From the NCBI RefSeq assembly GCF_048771995.1, contig NC_133030.1, positions 10,928,001 to 10,992,000 on the forward strand: a stretch of 64,000 bases of DNA, given 5' to 3'. The stretch comes from Taeniopygia guttata (Eukaryota; Chordata; Aves; Passeriformes; Estrildidae). The translations under genes were made by a program, and so were the position numbers. The notes below the pieces were generated by a model. The model made no database searches. It saw only the letters and a list, made by a program, of their open reading frames with translations, and had not been told where the DNA came from. Below are positions 1-12,884 of the stretch, in pieces; the stretch's first letter is position 1; each line of letters opens with the position of its first letter.

Positions 1-448
1 CAAAAAATTCTAAGTCCACTTATATTTACCAAAAAGCTATGAGAAAATAATTGTTCCCCATTTGTGCATATTTCTGAAGCTTACTCTTCCCCCACTTCCT
101 TTAAATTTCCAAATGGTGATAAATTGCTGTCTCAAATCCTGCTCTAAAAAACTCCTTGTACTATTGAACAAATACTTTTCTCGTGAGGAAAAGAGTAGAT
201 GGAGAGAAAAAGAGAACAGAGTGTGAGCTCTATAATCCTACGACTGCTCAGACGAGTAGCTGGCCACAGCATTGACCTGTCTAGGATGTAGTACTGTCCT
301 TCAACACCGCTGCAGCAATTCCATCATCCATAGCCAGTTAGGCAATAGCCAGAAATGCAAGAACTCCTGAGTCACTTGAGTGCAGCACTGCCTTGAGCTG
401 AAATTGCAGTTGGTTGTTGTCTCTTGTTAGGTTGTAAATTCCCTGCAG
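1..448 (+). other. CAPRIN1: CAPRIN1 intron, 3' part
   Basis: AT-rich non-coding sequence before the first visible CAPRIN1 exon. It ends in the acceptor CCCTGCAG at 441-448. No other gene, RNA or repeat was recognised in it. The upstream exons of the gene (coiled-coil and dimerisation half) lie left of the window. Confidence 0.85.
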
Positions 449-3400
449 CAACAGACACAGGCGACGTCTCCTCCCGTCCCGGAACCTCACGCGCTCACTG
501 CTGTGGCTCAGGCAGACCCCCTGGTCAGGAGACAGCGAGTACAGGACCTCATGGCACAGATGCAGGGCCCCTACAACTTCATGCAGGTATTTCTGTGCTC
601 TGAACATTCATCTGTTTAACCCACAGCAGTGTGGATTTGATTTCTTAGTAGTTTTTTTTTTTTTTTCTCTCCAGGACTCAATGCTGGAATTTGAGAACCA
701 AACGCTTGATCCTGCTATTGTATCTGCACAGCCCATGAACCCAGCACAGAGTCTGGACATGCCCCAAATGGTTTGCCCTCCAGGTTTGTAATGGTAAATC
801 CTAAAGACAAATACTGGCAAAGCCTGCAAGTCATCTCTTAGAAATGCTACAGTTGCTGCTGCATAGTAAAATGTCACCACAAGTAATAGTACAATCCTGC
901 TATAGTGTGTTTTTCTCAGAAATGCGACTGTGCTGTTTCTAGACTTCAATTCTCACTTGCTTACAGGTTTAGCTTTGAAATATGGAACATCTAAAGCTTC
1001 TTTAGTTTTGCTTTGGATTATTTTGGACAACTACAGAAAATGTCCTTTGCATGGAAACAGGAGTTGGTAATTTGAGTATAGCTTTGCAGTGCTTGAGGCT
1101 TCATCATCTTCATGATGATCAGCTTTCACATAAGTGCTCAGAGCAGGTAATAATGCTATTCTGTAAAAGGTTTGATTTTACTATGTAATAAGTAAAATTT
1201 TTTTCCTCCAGTTCATGCTGAGTCAAGACTTGCCCAGCCTACCCAAGTTCCTGTGCAACCAGAAGCTACACAGGTAAAATGTTTAGTAAATTCTGGTTTG
1301 GATTTGTGTTTGATATTAGGCGTAATTGGAGTTGCAAAAGGATTGATTTCCTAACTACATGAGAAACTCCTCTGAAAAAGCTGAGGTTCCAGTTTTGGGA
1401 AATTGGTGATCTCCATTGTTGCTGACAGGCATTACTAGTTCCTAGTTTTAGTCTCTGCAGACTTGCAGATGTCCAGTAGTGGGAAGCAGGTAGTTTGTTA
1501 CTTATTTGCAACAGAAATGCCAAAACCAAAACCACTTGGCTACAGGGCAGCCTGTGTCTGTTCAAGTGAGTGTCAGGGCACAAGTAGATCTCATGCATTA
1601 ATTATATAGAGTTTGTGTTCTGTTTGATTATTCCCACTTGCTTGGATTGGGATTTTACCCTGGAGTCGTAGAGCAGTCAGCGTGAGTTGAATGTTGTTTC
1701 CAGTTGAGCTTTAAGTGGAATCTCCTAAACTTGCTTCTGCACTGCATAAATGAAGTAGTCACTTCCTTGTTAAGATGTTTCAGTTGTCTGGTGATTAAAG
1801 ATTTTTTTATTAAGCATGTGTGGCATCTCTGAGGACTCTGCTGGTCTCAGTAATGAGTCTGATCCCTGTAGGTATTTGCAAACAAAAAAAAATCTGGATA
1901 GATGATGGATCTCACAGTACAGGCAGTATAAATTGCTTCCTTTGGCTTGTTCAGATTGGGTCTGCAAGGTTTAAGTCACTCATTTATATAGAAACAGGAA
2001 TGAGGGAGTTATTTCTTAAATTTCCTCTGTACGTACCTCCTGAAGTGCTGGTGCTCTCCACAGTTTTGTTGTCTTCTAGGAGTAGACTATTTTTTTATCA
2101 GCAGAGGGTTTTTGTTTTTTTCTCTGCACTAGTAGTTATTTTGCTGTTAGGTGATGCCTGACTTAATCCAATGGATTTTTTTTCTTATTTCCCTTACCTC
2201 AACCAGTGCTGCCAGTGATTCTTTTGAGGATCTTGCAAGCAGTAATTAAACTTACTCTTGGCTTTGGAACACTCCAGTGTGATGTGAACACCCCCATCAG
2301 TTATTATCCATTGCTTCTTAAACTCCCCAGTACAGCCTTTAATGCAAGGTTCTCTGCTTTGCTGGCTGGACTTTTCCCTGGGCTCTCTGTGTGGGAACAG
2401 AGCTTGTAAAATATAAATTCAGGCCATTGGAAGCCAGCCCTTGTCCACTTGTGTTTGAACTTGGAGCTGTGTGGTGTTAGAATGTTGGTGGTTAAAAAGT
2501 AATTAATTTGTACTGATTTGAAGATGTGCTGGCACACAGACTAGAGAGTACCATCCACTCCAGAGTTCACTGATACTTTTTACAAAACTGCGTGTGAGCA
2601 TCAGCTGACTTTTGGGGGCTTTGGGGTTTATTTTGTCAGGTTCCCTTGGTTTCTTCTACAAGTGAGGGATATACAGCTTCCCAACCCATGTATCAGCCTT
2701 CTCACACAGCAGAGCAACGGCCACAGAAAGAATCAATTGACCAGATTCAGGCAAGTCAGGTTTCACAGGGGTGGGAAGAACTCTTGATTGCAGGTGGCAT
2801 CAAATGTTAGTCTATGTTTCTTCATAAATAACATTATTTTTAGTTGATAGGGGTGCTTCAGTTCCCTTTAATTTCAAAATTCTGAGCCTGTCTGTGACCA
2901 GTAAGACCTCCATAGCAAGACTTTTCATTTGGAAGATTGTTTGTTTAGTTGGATGCAGCATGCCAACATCACCATGGGAGCATCAGAATTGTTGGCTTAG
3001 GAAATGGGATTTATTTTTTCACAGCAGTTAGCCTGGAAACTTGTTCATTTCCCCCTTCTAGTTTTTTCTAGTTGTATTTCAAGTTAATGAAGGAGAAGAT
3101 GGTTAGGTTTTTCCTCTCATTATGCCGCTGTGAATTAGGCTGTTGAGCTGAAGTAGGAAACAGTCATTAGTAGAGGTGAAGCCGAGGCATTGCCACTCTT
3201 TTTTAAGCAAAGTTTTTGAAGTTAAATTTTTGGTACTTCAAAAGCTGCTAAAATGTTGTTTGTTTTAATTATTAGGCTTCCATGTCTCTGAATGCAGACC
3301 AGACCCCATCCTCATCATCACTTCCCGCTGCATCCCAGCCACAGGTGTTCCAGGCTGGATCCAGCAAGCCTTTGCATAGCAGCGGAATCAACGTCAACGC

Positions 3401-6400
3401 AGCTCCATTCCAATCCATGCAAACAGTGAGTATGAAATCAGTCCAGGATCCCTGTGACTTGGTGCTCATTCCTTGTGGTAGAATCTGTCATGCAGCTACA
3501 TATGGTAGTCCTTGGTTATTCACATTTCTGAGACTTGGATGATGCTTTACAGAGCTGTAAAACGGAATTTCTGCTCTTACAGGTATTCAACATGAATGCA
3601 CCTGTTCCTCCTGTGAATGAGCCAGAAACCCTTAAGCAGCAAAACCAGTACCAGGCCAGTTACAACCAGAGTTTCTCCAATCAACCTCACCAAGTAGAAC
3701 AATCAGATCTCCAGCAAGAACAGCTCCAGACAGGTAAAATTCTTGTGAGCAGGTGATAAGTCTGTGAAGTGCTAGATGATGGAGCAAAATATGTCACAGG
3801 TTCCCTTGCAGACCTTTCCCCTGAGCAGTACCAGATTTTGTTACTCTGGGTTTGAATATCCAACACGGAGTGAAATTCAGTATATTACTTCAGCTGTTAA
3901 GCCACTTGACTGAGATTTATATGGGTTTAAAAAAAAACATGAAGAGGATTATTCTGAAGATGCAAGCACTAAAGTGAAGTACTGGCTCTGTTGATGTTAA
4001 GGTTGCTTTTAAAAAACAGTGAAATTTGAGGTGACATTCTGTAAAGGAAATAGTAAACCAGAAATGAGAGCAAATACAGATTTCTTCTCACAGTTGACGT
4101 AAGGTCTCAAAGGCCTGGAATCTTGTGCTGAAATCACTGAGAAATTACTTGAATTCAGCAGGCAAAATGCTTTCCAGATTAGCAACTTAAAAAAATAAAT
4201 GTCTACATCCAGAGCTGTTTTTCTCTCAGCACTGAAGTGCTAAAAAGTACTGGATGTGGAACAAGGAGAAGAAGCCTCATCCTTTTCCTCTGTACCAGAA
4301 TGTTGGGTTTAAAGAGAGATACATGGGAACATAAATAAACCCAGACTTTTCTTTTTCCCCTCGATTGCCCTGCAGTGGTTGGTACCTACCACGGTTCCCC
4401 GGACCAGAGTCACCAAGTGGCAGGAAACCACCAGCAGCCTCCCCAGCAGAGCACTGGATTTCCCAGGAACAGCCAGCCTTACTACAACAGCCGGGGCGTG
4501 TCCCGGGGGGGATCCCGCGGGGCCCGGGGCCTCATGAACGGTTACAGGGGCCCCGCAAACGGATTCAGAGGTGAGCAGCTCTGCAGAGCCCTCCCTGAGC
4601 TCTGCTTGACCCTAGGGGAGCCACCAGGTCAGGAGAGCAAGTGTTAAACTGACCTGCTGTTGGGAGACTGGGGTGGCAGCCCTGTGAGACAGCAAAACTT
4701 GTAGTAAAAATCTTATGAGTTGTAGATAAGCAACATAAAATTCAAGTGTGTGTTTGGACTCTGTTACAATACAATAGTACACATCTACTGCAAGTATAAG
4801 CAAATGCAGAAATATCCACCCATCAAGCAAGGAATTTGGATGCAAGTTGGTATTTCAAAAATGCTTAGTGTTTCCACAGTGTATTTTGTTAGTTCTGTGT
4901 TTCATCAGAATGAGAATAGACTGGCTTATGTAGAAGTACGGGAGCACAAGAGTCCAAAAGTCACTAGGCCAAGGGAATTATCAGGAGTGGAAGAGTGAGA
5001 AGTGTAGTTCTGGATAGATAAGAGAATGTTTATGATTCCTGGACCTTACACGTGTGGCTATCAGTGTTACAAAGAGGTTTATGTTAGAATAGGACAGAGA
5101 TTTCCTTGTCAGGTGTTCTGGGGTTACTTATGGACTCAGGTGCTGTCTTCCATGTTCTCTTCCCCTCTTGTGGCTGGGGAGTAGAGAAGGAATATGTGTA
5201 ATAAAAATACAGCTGATTGGAGTGTGAATGCAGTAATCACAAATGGGACATTTAGAGCCTTCCTAGGATCATATTTAGCTCAGAACTGAATGTTCTGTAA
5301 ATCAAACCGTGGGTTACTCTGAGAAATGTGCTGAACGCTGCCTCCTCCCAGTCGTTACCAGGTGTTCATTCTCATTTCTTGTGATATATTAGCACTGATG
5401 TTGGAGGCATTTGCTTGATTTGCAGGTAAGCAGCCCTTGCTAAAGGGATGGGATTTTTTTTAAGGTCAAGTATTAAGTGCAGCTTTGATTTCCAAGTGAA
5501 AGACTTGTGCCCTGTTCCTTAGGGGGATACGATGGCTACCGTCCTTCCTTTTCCAACACTCCAAACAGTGGCTACACACAGCCCCAGTTCAATGCTCCTC
5601 GGGATTACTCAAACTACCAGAGGGTAAGCTACCTGTGGGGAGGGAAATACCTGTCAAAAGCACTCAGAGCTGTTAGTGACATCTTTCTTCCTCTGGGACT
5701 TAGTTTATTTCTCAGGAAGACAAACTGTCCCTGTGTAGTTTGGAAAAGTTGAACACTAAATGTATCTATATTTCTTAGTTATATTGAACAACATATCCTG
5801 TAATGCAGAGAGCATTTGTCACTGCACATTACAGCTGCTAGGCACTAGTGGAAGTGCCTAGCAGCTGTAATAAAGAGTTAAAGTTTATTTTTTACTAATA
5901 TGTTCCATGTTGAAGTTACAGGTGTTTCGTCAGTGCATATTGTTTGATTTAGGTCCTTGTTTTGCTGGCAATGAATAACACAATGCCCAGGTTTTATGTT
6001 GTAACTTTGTAAATTGCTTTGCTTTAGGATGGATATCAACAAAATTTCAAACGTGGCTCTGGACAAAGTGGACCTCGGGGAGCTCCTAGAGGTAATTTCC
6101 TGAGTAGGGAGTAATTGGTTTGGGTTGAGTGGAAGTTACTGAGCTAAGTTTTAAAAGTTCTGCACTTAAAAAACAACCTCACTCCTTACTCAGCAGCTCA
6201 CAATTAAGAATAAGCTGACTTGAATTATTGGGATCCTGTAAACTGGTAGTGGAAGTTAAGTTGACTGTTAAATGCAGAATTCTTGGAAAAGAAGCTAAAA
6301 CAGCAATTGCTGTTGACATTCAGATATAGTAGAACTACTTAACTGTCTTTTATTAAGGAAAGCCTCGGGAAACAAACCTGACAGAGATAATGAGGCTGTA

Positions 6401-6830
6401 GTTAATCTTCTAAATTCTATTTTTATCACATTTCCTCAGGTCTTTTTCTTAGTACATTTTTGATGATGGGACTTTTCTGTCTCAGTACAGACATTGCTGT
6501 GAGGGCAGCTCAAGGCAGTGCCCTGCATCTGCATCCTGCGTGGTAGTTCAGTGTTGAGGGGTTCTGTCCCTGCCTTGGTCCTAAAAGCCCTGAGGTGTGG
6601 AGCTGAGGCCTCTGGAGTTCAGTGCAGCATTGGGCTGTGGTTAAGCTGAGAGCGTGTTTTAGGAAGCACAGCAAAGTCTGACTGAGTTCAGACCAGAAGA
6701 TTTAGGACTACTTTTAAACTAACCAGATTTCCTACAGAATTCAACGCCCTTTTTGTGTTTTGTAGGTCGTGGAGGGCCCCCTAGACCAAACAGAGGGATG
6801 CCTCAGATGAACGCTCAGCAAGTGAATTAA
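449..6830 (+). CDS. CAPRIN1: Caprin-1, C-terminal 381 residues (5' part outside window)
   Basis: Cytoplasmic RNA-binding phosphoprotein of mRNP and stress granules that works with G3BP1 and FMRP. Coding exons: 449-586, 675-783, 1212-1273, 2640-2750, 3276-3425, 3583-3733, 4376-4570, 5523-5623, 6028-6091, 6766-6830. Phases join without a break into 381 residues and TAA at 6828-6830. The first two exons give GPYNFMQ then DSMLEFENQTLD, the known G3BP1-binding linear motif of this family (human has I for M). The middle is Q/P/N-rich (VFNMNAPVPPVNEPETL, QPHQVEQ). Exons at 4376 and later carry the arginine-glycine region (SRGVSRGGSRGARG, GYRGPANGFRGGYDGYRP, RGRGGPPRPNRG), and the protein ends MPQMNAQQVN. 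The product is near-identical to human caprin-1 as I remember it. The intron at 2751 starts with GC rather than GT. The gene is followed in the same direction by NAT10. Confidence 0.97.
2751..3275 (+). other. CAPRIN1: CAPRIN1 GC-AG intron
   Basis: The exon ending GACCAGATTCAG at 2750 is followed by GCAAGT, a textbook GC-AG donor, and the intron ends TTATTAG at 3275. Joined this way the protein reads IDQIQASMSLNAD, the same length as human IDQIQATISLNTD. A GT donor 9 bases later (CAG then GTTTCA at 2760) would insert three residues (ASQ), so a tandem-donor choice is possible. Confidence 0.8.
5828..5871 (+). repeat. Perfect 19-bp inverted repeat (hairpin) in a CAPRIN1 intron
   Basis: Arms 5828-5846 and 5853-5871 (core TTACAGCTGCTAGGCAC and its complement) pair without a mismatch around a 6-base loop. 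The hairpin lies in the intron between the exons ending at 5623 and starting at 6028. It is too short for a normal pre-miRNA. It could be a small inverted duplication or a transposon footprint. Confidence 0.9.
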
Positions 6831-8070
6831 ACACATTCACAGGATTCCGTTCAACGCCAAAAACACGCTGGCCAGTGTACAATACATGTTACCAGAAGAG
6901 TTATTATCTATTTGCTCTCCCTTACAGGAATTTTGTTGTAAAGGGACTATTTTCATTACCCATAATGACAGGACTACAGTTGCCAGCTTTATATTCCCTG
7001 GATATTGAAAGGAACGAAACAACGTTTACTCTGCATGTTCTGTCCTAAGCATCATCTTGAGCCTTGCACATGAGATTCAGATTCCTCACCCTTGCTAAGA
7101 ATAAAGCAAAAAAGGCAATTTTCAGGGTGATCCAATCTCCATGGTTAACTGAAGTGGCAGGAAAAAGCAAAGACTCACTTCTGACATTTAAAAGTGATTT
7201 TAACAAATCACTTTTAAATCACTTCAAATCCATAAATACTTACTGTGGTGGCAGTTAAAAAAACTTAAATGTTCCCATGAAAGGATGGAAAAGGTGAAGT
7301 GTGGCTTGGTAGAACAACTGCATTTCAGCTTTTTCTTACAAAATCGAAGCACTGAACAGTTCAAGATGTGTAGTGATGCAATTGCCCTGAATAGAAAGGT
7401 GGGCTTAGAGGCAGTTTGTTACAAAGAAGAGGCACCCTTAGCTGCAGCACTCCTCATCACCAGGGCCCTGATTCCTGTGGCTATGGAATTAAGAGTGCTT
7501 GCATAACTGCTAATGTAACTGTGTAATTAATTTTTTTTTTAGGAGACAAGGTGGAAAAAAAAAAAAATACACACACACAAAAAAAAAAAAAAAGCTTTAA
7601 TTTGGCACTTGGACAAAATTTTGCAACAAATCCTGAGCTATAATCTGGATGGCCACTGTATATTTGATGTGAAGTATTTAGATATCTCTTTGAAACACTT
7701 ATAAGTTTCTTTGATAGCAATGACTTTTGTAAGGATTGGTATTCTCTATCATTCCTTATGACTTGCACATTGTCTGTCACTAATACTTGACCTTGCTGTA
7801 TTATCACCTAAATAACTGATGCCGGTACTGATGGAAATCCCTAATGGATAATCATAACACTTTTGGTCACATGTCCTTTTGTCTTTCCTGCAGCCTTGAA
7901 GGTTTTAAGAAATCTCAAATGCCCGCTGCTGCTGCCCTTCCAATTGCTGTCTTTTGAAAAGCACCGGTCTGTGTTTGAGTTGATTTCCCCTTTTCAGGGA
8001 AATGACAGCCAGCAGTTACAGTTAAAATGGTATAAGCAAGATAAATAAAACATGTTTATAAAAATTGTAT
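6831..8070 (+). other. CAPRIN1: CAPRIN1 3' UTR (minimum form)
   Basis: Follows the TAA at 6828. It holds an A-rich, CA-containing low-complexity stretch at 7553-7594. It ends near the first good poly(A) signal, AATAAA at 8044-8049. Further AATAAA motifs at about 8996, 9249 and 11820 could serve longer forms; sequence alone cannot say which are used. Confidence 0.65.
8044..8049 (+). terminator. CAPRIN1: CAPRIN1 poly(A) signal AATAAA (candidate)
   Basis: Canonical hexamer 1.2 kb after the stop codon, in GATAAATAAAACATG, followed by T/G-rich sequence. It is the first strong signal downstream of the coding region. Confidence 0.55.
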
Positions 8071-11000
8071 CCTGGAACACTGGTTTTCAACAGATGAAAC
8101 AGATTCAATGTGATGGGGTGACATTTCATAAGGTTTTTTTTTTTCTTTCCTTTCTTCCTTTGGTTTTTTCCCCAATAGTCCCTTTTTTGTGATTAGATGT
8201 AAACCCTCCTTCTGTTTTTCTGGTTTTATTCTACTAGCTGTGACTTCTGGGAAACTTTTCTTTTTGATGGACTTTTCCCTTTTTTCTTTATCTTCATCAA
8301 GGCAGCAATGTATAAAAGAAATGGCATAAGCCTAGAAGCTGGAAAATACCAAGTCTTATTCAAGTTTTACTGCATCCTTGTGGTATAATCTTTGGAGAAA
8401 TCACTTGTGCCTGCCTTTTGCGCACATGCACTCTCTCTGCAGTGGGGAGAATATTTTGATAGCTGCCTCCATAGAGGTGTTGGTAGTTCTGTTGCATTCT
8501 ATAGCACGTGTGAGAAGAATAGTGCTATATTCTCTGTTAAGTATTGCTCATCAAATAATTCCTACCTGTGGAAAGATGAAATTAAGGAACAGCTGTGTGG
8601 TGTTTAAATGTTCTGTACAAAATTGAAGGTTGTTTTCACTCAGAGGGTCATTTCTACTTTGTATCACAACTCAACTTTCAGAACTTGCAGTCAGATACTT
8701 TTGACTTCGTTGTGAAGCAGTCTGGAACTCCATACAAATGGGTGGGATATCACTTTTCAATGTCCTGTGTGAAGAGCACAAATGAAAAATGTTTTCACTG
8801 CAGGAAGTGATAAGCTTGTGAAGACCATATTCCACACCAGGCATCCTGAAATGGGGCTGATGTCTGGAAGCAGCAGTTTGAGTCAAGGCCTAGAACATTC
8901 CTAAACTGCAGTCCGGTGAGAAGTTGCTGTTCTGTGTCTTTTTTAGGAAGCTATTACTGAGATAATAGTCCCAACTGTTTTTTAACTGGAAAAAAAATAA
9001 AAAGACAAACCTTTTAATGTTAAACTGATGTAGGAAAACAGTGAATTCTTTGAATAATTTCCTTTTCTTCTTGCATCAGCTTTTAAATGGTTGGTAGAAC
9101 ACAAGCTGCTCAGCTTTCTCCATTGCACACCAAATGCTCCTTAAGGAACTAATTGTAGTTTGTAAACGTGCACCATAGTCAGAGACCTCTGAATGGATCA
9201 AAACATTCCACCTTGAGTTTAGGGGATTTTTCCTGCTTGAATTTATTAATAAAACACTGGGCCTCTTCATTGAGAGACAAGTTTGTAAACCTCCTGTATG
9301 CCAATGGCCTTTAGAGCAGCTGCCCTGCTGTATCCTGGTGGAGGGAGAGGTGGAACGAGTCCCTGAGGTGTGAGCTGGGAACCTGCACAGACCCCTTTGA
9401 TCTCCACCCGTGGTGTAATAAAGTCTAAAACATCAGCTGGGGTCACCCTGTGCACTCAGAGCCCTCGCTGCTCCTCCAGCCTATTCAGGGGAGCTCTCCA
9501 CATCCCAAGCACTCCTAGGTACGTTTCTTTTGGAAAAGATCCTGTTTAGAGCAAAAACTGTTACCAGAAGTTTATGTTGGAGCATGAGCTGTGGCAGTTT
9601 GGGGCTGGCTCTGGTGCTGACCCCCCTCTGGATGTTTATTCCATGGGCAGCTGGGGGTGATCCTGTGGCTGGAAGGAGAGTGTGGAACAAGGCTGGGTCT
9701 GAGCCTGTTCAAAACCAAACTTCTGCCCTCAGCCTCTTGCTTCCTCCTGGCTGTAATTCAAGGGTTTCTGAGCAAGTGGTTTATAAGTCTCTGAAGTATT
9801 TCAGATCTTTGTTCATATTGTTACTGTGTCTGGGAAACTTGGATCCTTCCTAGACATACTCCTTTTGAAAGCTGACCCAGAAATCATGAGCTGTTGTCTT
9901 GTACCTGAGGCCAGCCTGCTCCTGGATTTTACTCCTGTGTTTTTGCTGTGTACAGGCTGTTTTCTAAGAACAGTTCACCAGTGCTGCTTAAGGATTTTGC
10001 TGTGGAGAGAGTTCTAAACATCATAACCCCCGTTTCCTGATCCTGTCTTTTGTATGCAGCCATCTCTGAATCATCAGGCAGAGTAGCTGGAAGAGGATAG
10101 TTGGCTTTTGTTATTTAACCAGGCAATGTATCCTGCTGGAACTTAACTCTCAGAGAACCTCGTGTCCTTCAAAATGTGTCTTCTCAAAATGTCCCACCAA
10201 CCTTACATTTTTAGGAAGATTGGTTGTGTTCCAAGTCTTTGGAGAAAGGATTGAGCTTCCCTTTCTCCCAAGTGGCATTTGAGTAGAGAGAAGTTACTGA
10301 AGAGGCTCTAACTGCAGATAAATACTGCAAAGATTATAAATTATACTGGAAAAGTTCTTAAAATTCATATGATTAAGAACAAATAGGGCAAAATCTTTGT
10401 GGTCCAGCAGAGCAAGATACAGAACCAGTTGGTTGGAAGAATCTTGATACTCCACTCACCCTGTTCATGAGGCTGCAGTCACATCCTGGGAAATGCAGAC
10501 TATCCCTCTTGCTGATGGGAAACTTCTTGGGTAAAGTTTTATGCAAAGTGCTGACATGGATGCTTGAGCTGGAGCTGGGGTTTGTCACGGTGTGAAGGAG
10601 GCTGGTTTACTTTCTAAGGTCTGGGCATCTGTTTCTCCAGTTTTCCATCTGCACTGAGCATGCATGGGACTAAAAGGTTTCCCTTCACTTGAGCTGGCAC
10701 CAGTGAACTTGCAGGGATGTGGTAGACCAGAACTTCTGGAGAGCAAGTAGGAAATTAGCCCAAACAACAAAAATCTCCTGTTGAACCTAGAGGATAATTT
10801 CCTTATTTAAATCTGGCCTTAAATATATTTATGATTATTGCCTGGAGTTTTGCGGGAAGCTCCAGCATTGCAACGCTGTGCAGCTCCCTTCTAATGGTGT
10901 TTTTCCTGAAGGGACAGAATTTGTCAAAAGGCATCTGAGCCCTCCATTGGTCTTGGCTGGCTGGAGTCAGTGGCACAGCTTCAGGGAAGGAACTTTGGGA

Positions 11001-12880
11001 ACATTGCCTTCTTTTTGTCAGAACACCTCAGAGTCATGGAGAGGGATAATTGCTGAAACTGCAACATTTTCCTGTTGGCCAATACATTTTCGCAGAGGGA
11101 GGGAGGTGGGGAAGGTCCTTCAGATGTGTATTTTTGATGGTGTGGCAAAGTGTGATGAGAAACTTCCTTTTCTAGACTGTTCATCTAAGGGCAGAGGTGC
11201 TATTCTATGGACGACTTTCAGAGGCTTTTTAAATAGAATGCTATTAAAATTAAATTTAAATTAAATTAAAACTCGTGGCTCTCTGGATCCAGCCTTAACG
11301 GAGGGAAGGAAATTTTGGGAAGTTTTCCAAAATCTGCTTCCTAAAAGCCACTTAGAACAGCACGTAGGAGAACTGCATTAGGAAAACCAGAGCCTAACTT
11401 GGCATTTGGTTCTGAATTTAACTTTTTTTGCTCTTGCTGGAGTTTTATTAAAAGAAGATTCTCTTCCCCTCTCTTTTTAAGAAGAGTCAGAAGAGTGTAA
11501 CTGGCTCAGTTCCAACTCTGCTGGCCCATTTCTACCCAACGGAGGAGAAGGAGGACACCTGGAATTTTGGTCTCAAGCTAAATTTTAGGAAATATCCTTT
11601 AGACTTTTATGAAATGAAAATGTATTTCCTCTTTTGAAGCTCTTGGATTTTAGAATTAATTTTAGCAATGCTTCTAGCACAAAATAAGTGTTGAGAATTT
11701 TTAGTTTGTTGTAAGGTTTAAATTTTCTGATGGCCTTAAACATACCTGTATATATGTCTTTGCAGTTCTTTAACTCAGCGTTGGAAACAAATTCATCCAT
11801 GGCTTATGTAAACACTTGAAAAATAAATTTAAGTGTTTTATGTCCTTCCCTTTTAAGCAAATATTTCATACCTAAAGGGATTGTCTTGTTACACTTCTGT
11901 TGCATTGGTGGTTTTGTCTCAGTGACTGGGTTTAACTGGGTTCACCTAAAAAAAATATGTTCCACAGCCTTTATGATTATTAATTCAGTATTTTTATCAT
12001 ATTTTGTTATATTTTAAAACAAACCCAAATACATCCGGTGGTATTAAACACATTTTTCCTACGCTGTCACCTGGTTTTAAATACTTCTTTGTTTGAATGT
12101 TCAAGTTTAAAAAAATGGCAGTATTAAAAGCTAAGAATAAATATATCTATGCAAATAGCTCGGCTCAACTTTGGTATTAAAAGGTTAGGAACAGCTTTAC
12201 TGTCAGCTTGAGAATAAAATTCCATGTTTCTGAAACTTTGCTGGAATTTCAGCTTAGATTGATAAATCATTTTCTTGTTGCTGCTCCAAAGTTGTGCAGC
12301 TTGGGATTTTTCAGGGAAATCTTTCAAATAGCTCTGGTGGATTTATTAAGAAGCAGAGTTAAATGTTAGCAGCTTTAGCAGCTTCCTCCTCTTCCTGAGG
12401 AGCAGAATTCCTAATATTCCCTGGGGGTCACTGAGTGTTCTGTACCCTTTCCTTGGGAAAACTGCCTCCAAATGCCTGTATATATATATATATATATATA
12501 TATATTTGGTTTTGACATCTCTCCCCCAGGAGCAAAGGCCACCCAGATGCAGAGTTGGCCGGTGTTGAGATGAAATTATCTTTGTAAAATCAACCATTTT
12601 AAATTTACAAAACCTGCTCTTTGTGTCCACACGCCTGGAGGCGGCACAGGTGGGATTTGCTTAGAATAAATCGTTAAAAAAACAAAATTGGGGACGGGAA
12701 GGAAAAGGGGAAGGGAAGGCTGTGGGCGGTAGGAGCTGCTCTGTGTCTCGCACGGATTTTGGGAGCCGGCTGGGCACAGGAGCCCATTCCCATGTGGAAA
12801 GCAACTTTCAATGACTCTGCTTGACAGCTCTCCGTACACAGCAGTGTGTGTTTCCATGTTTATTTTTACAGAAATGCGCA
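8071..12880. other. CAPRIN1-NAT10 spacer, no gene seen
   Basis: Mostly AT-rich, no conserved reading frame recognised. The longest open frame (10878-11264, 128 codons) has no recognisable domain and low-complexity ends. Part of it may be extended CAPRIN1 3' UTR. It contains the TA microsatellite at 12479-12505 and an A/T-only stretch near 11243-11270. Confidence 0.6.
12479..12505. repeat. (TA)n microsatellite
   Basis: About 13 uninterrupted TA units, 550 bases upstream of the NAT10 start codon. Confidence 0.95.
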
Positions 12881-12884
12881 TTTA

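Noticed and set aside
1100-1150. C/D-box snoRNA (ATGATGA-like motif in a CAPRIN1 intron)
   Set aside because: No properly placed D box with a terminal stem was found.
5828-5871. microRNA precursor
   Set aside because: The stem is 19 bp in a 44-base hairpin with no longer paired base, shorter than a Drosha substrate.
9267-9480. Possible LTR end (AATAAAGTCTAAAACATCAG)
   Set aside because: Only a hexamer and a vague resemblance; no second copy or terminal repeats in the window. Left as spacer or extended CAPRIN1 3' UTR.
10878-11264. 128-codon frame in the CAPRIN1-NAT10 spacer
   Set aside because: No domain, AT-rich end, no promoter features.
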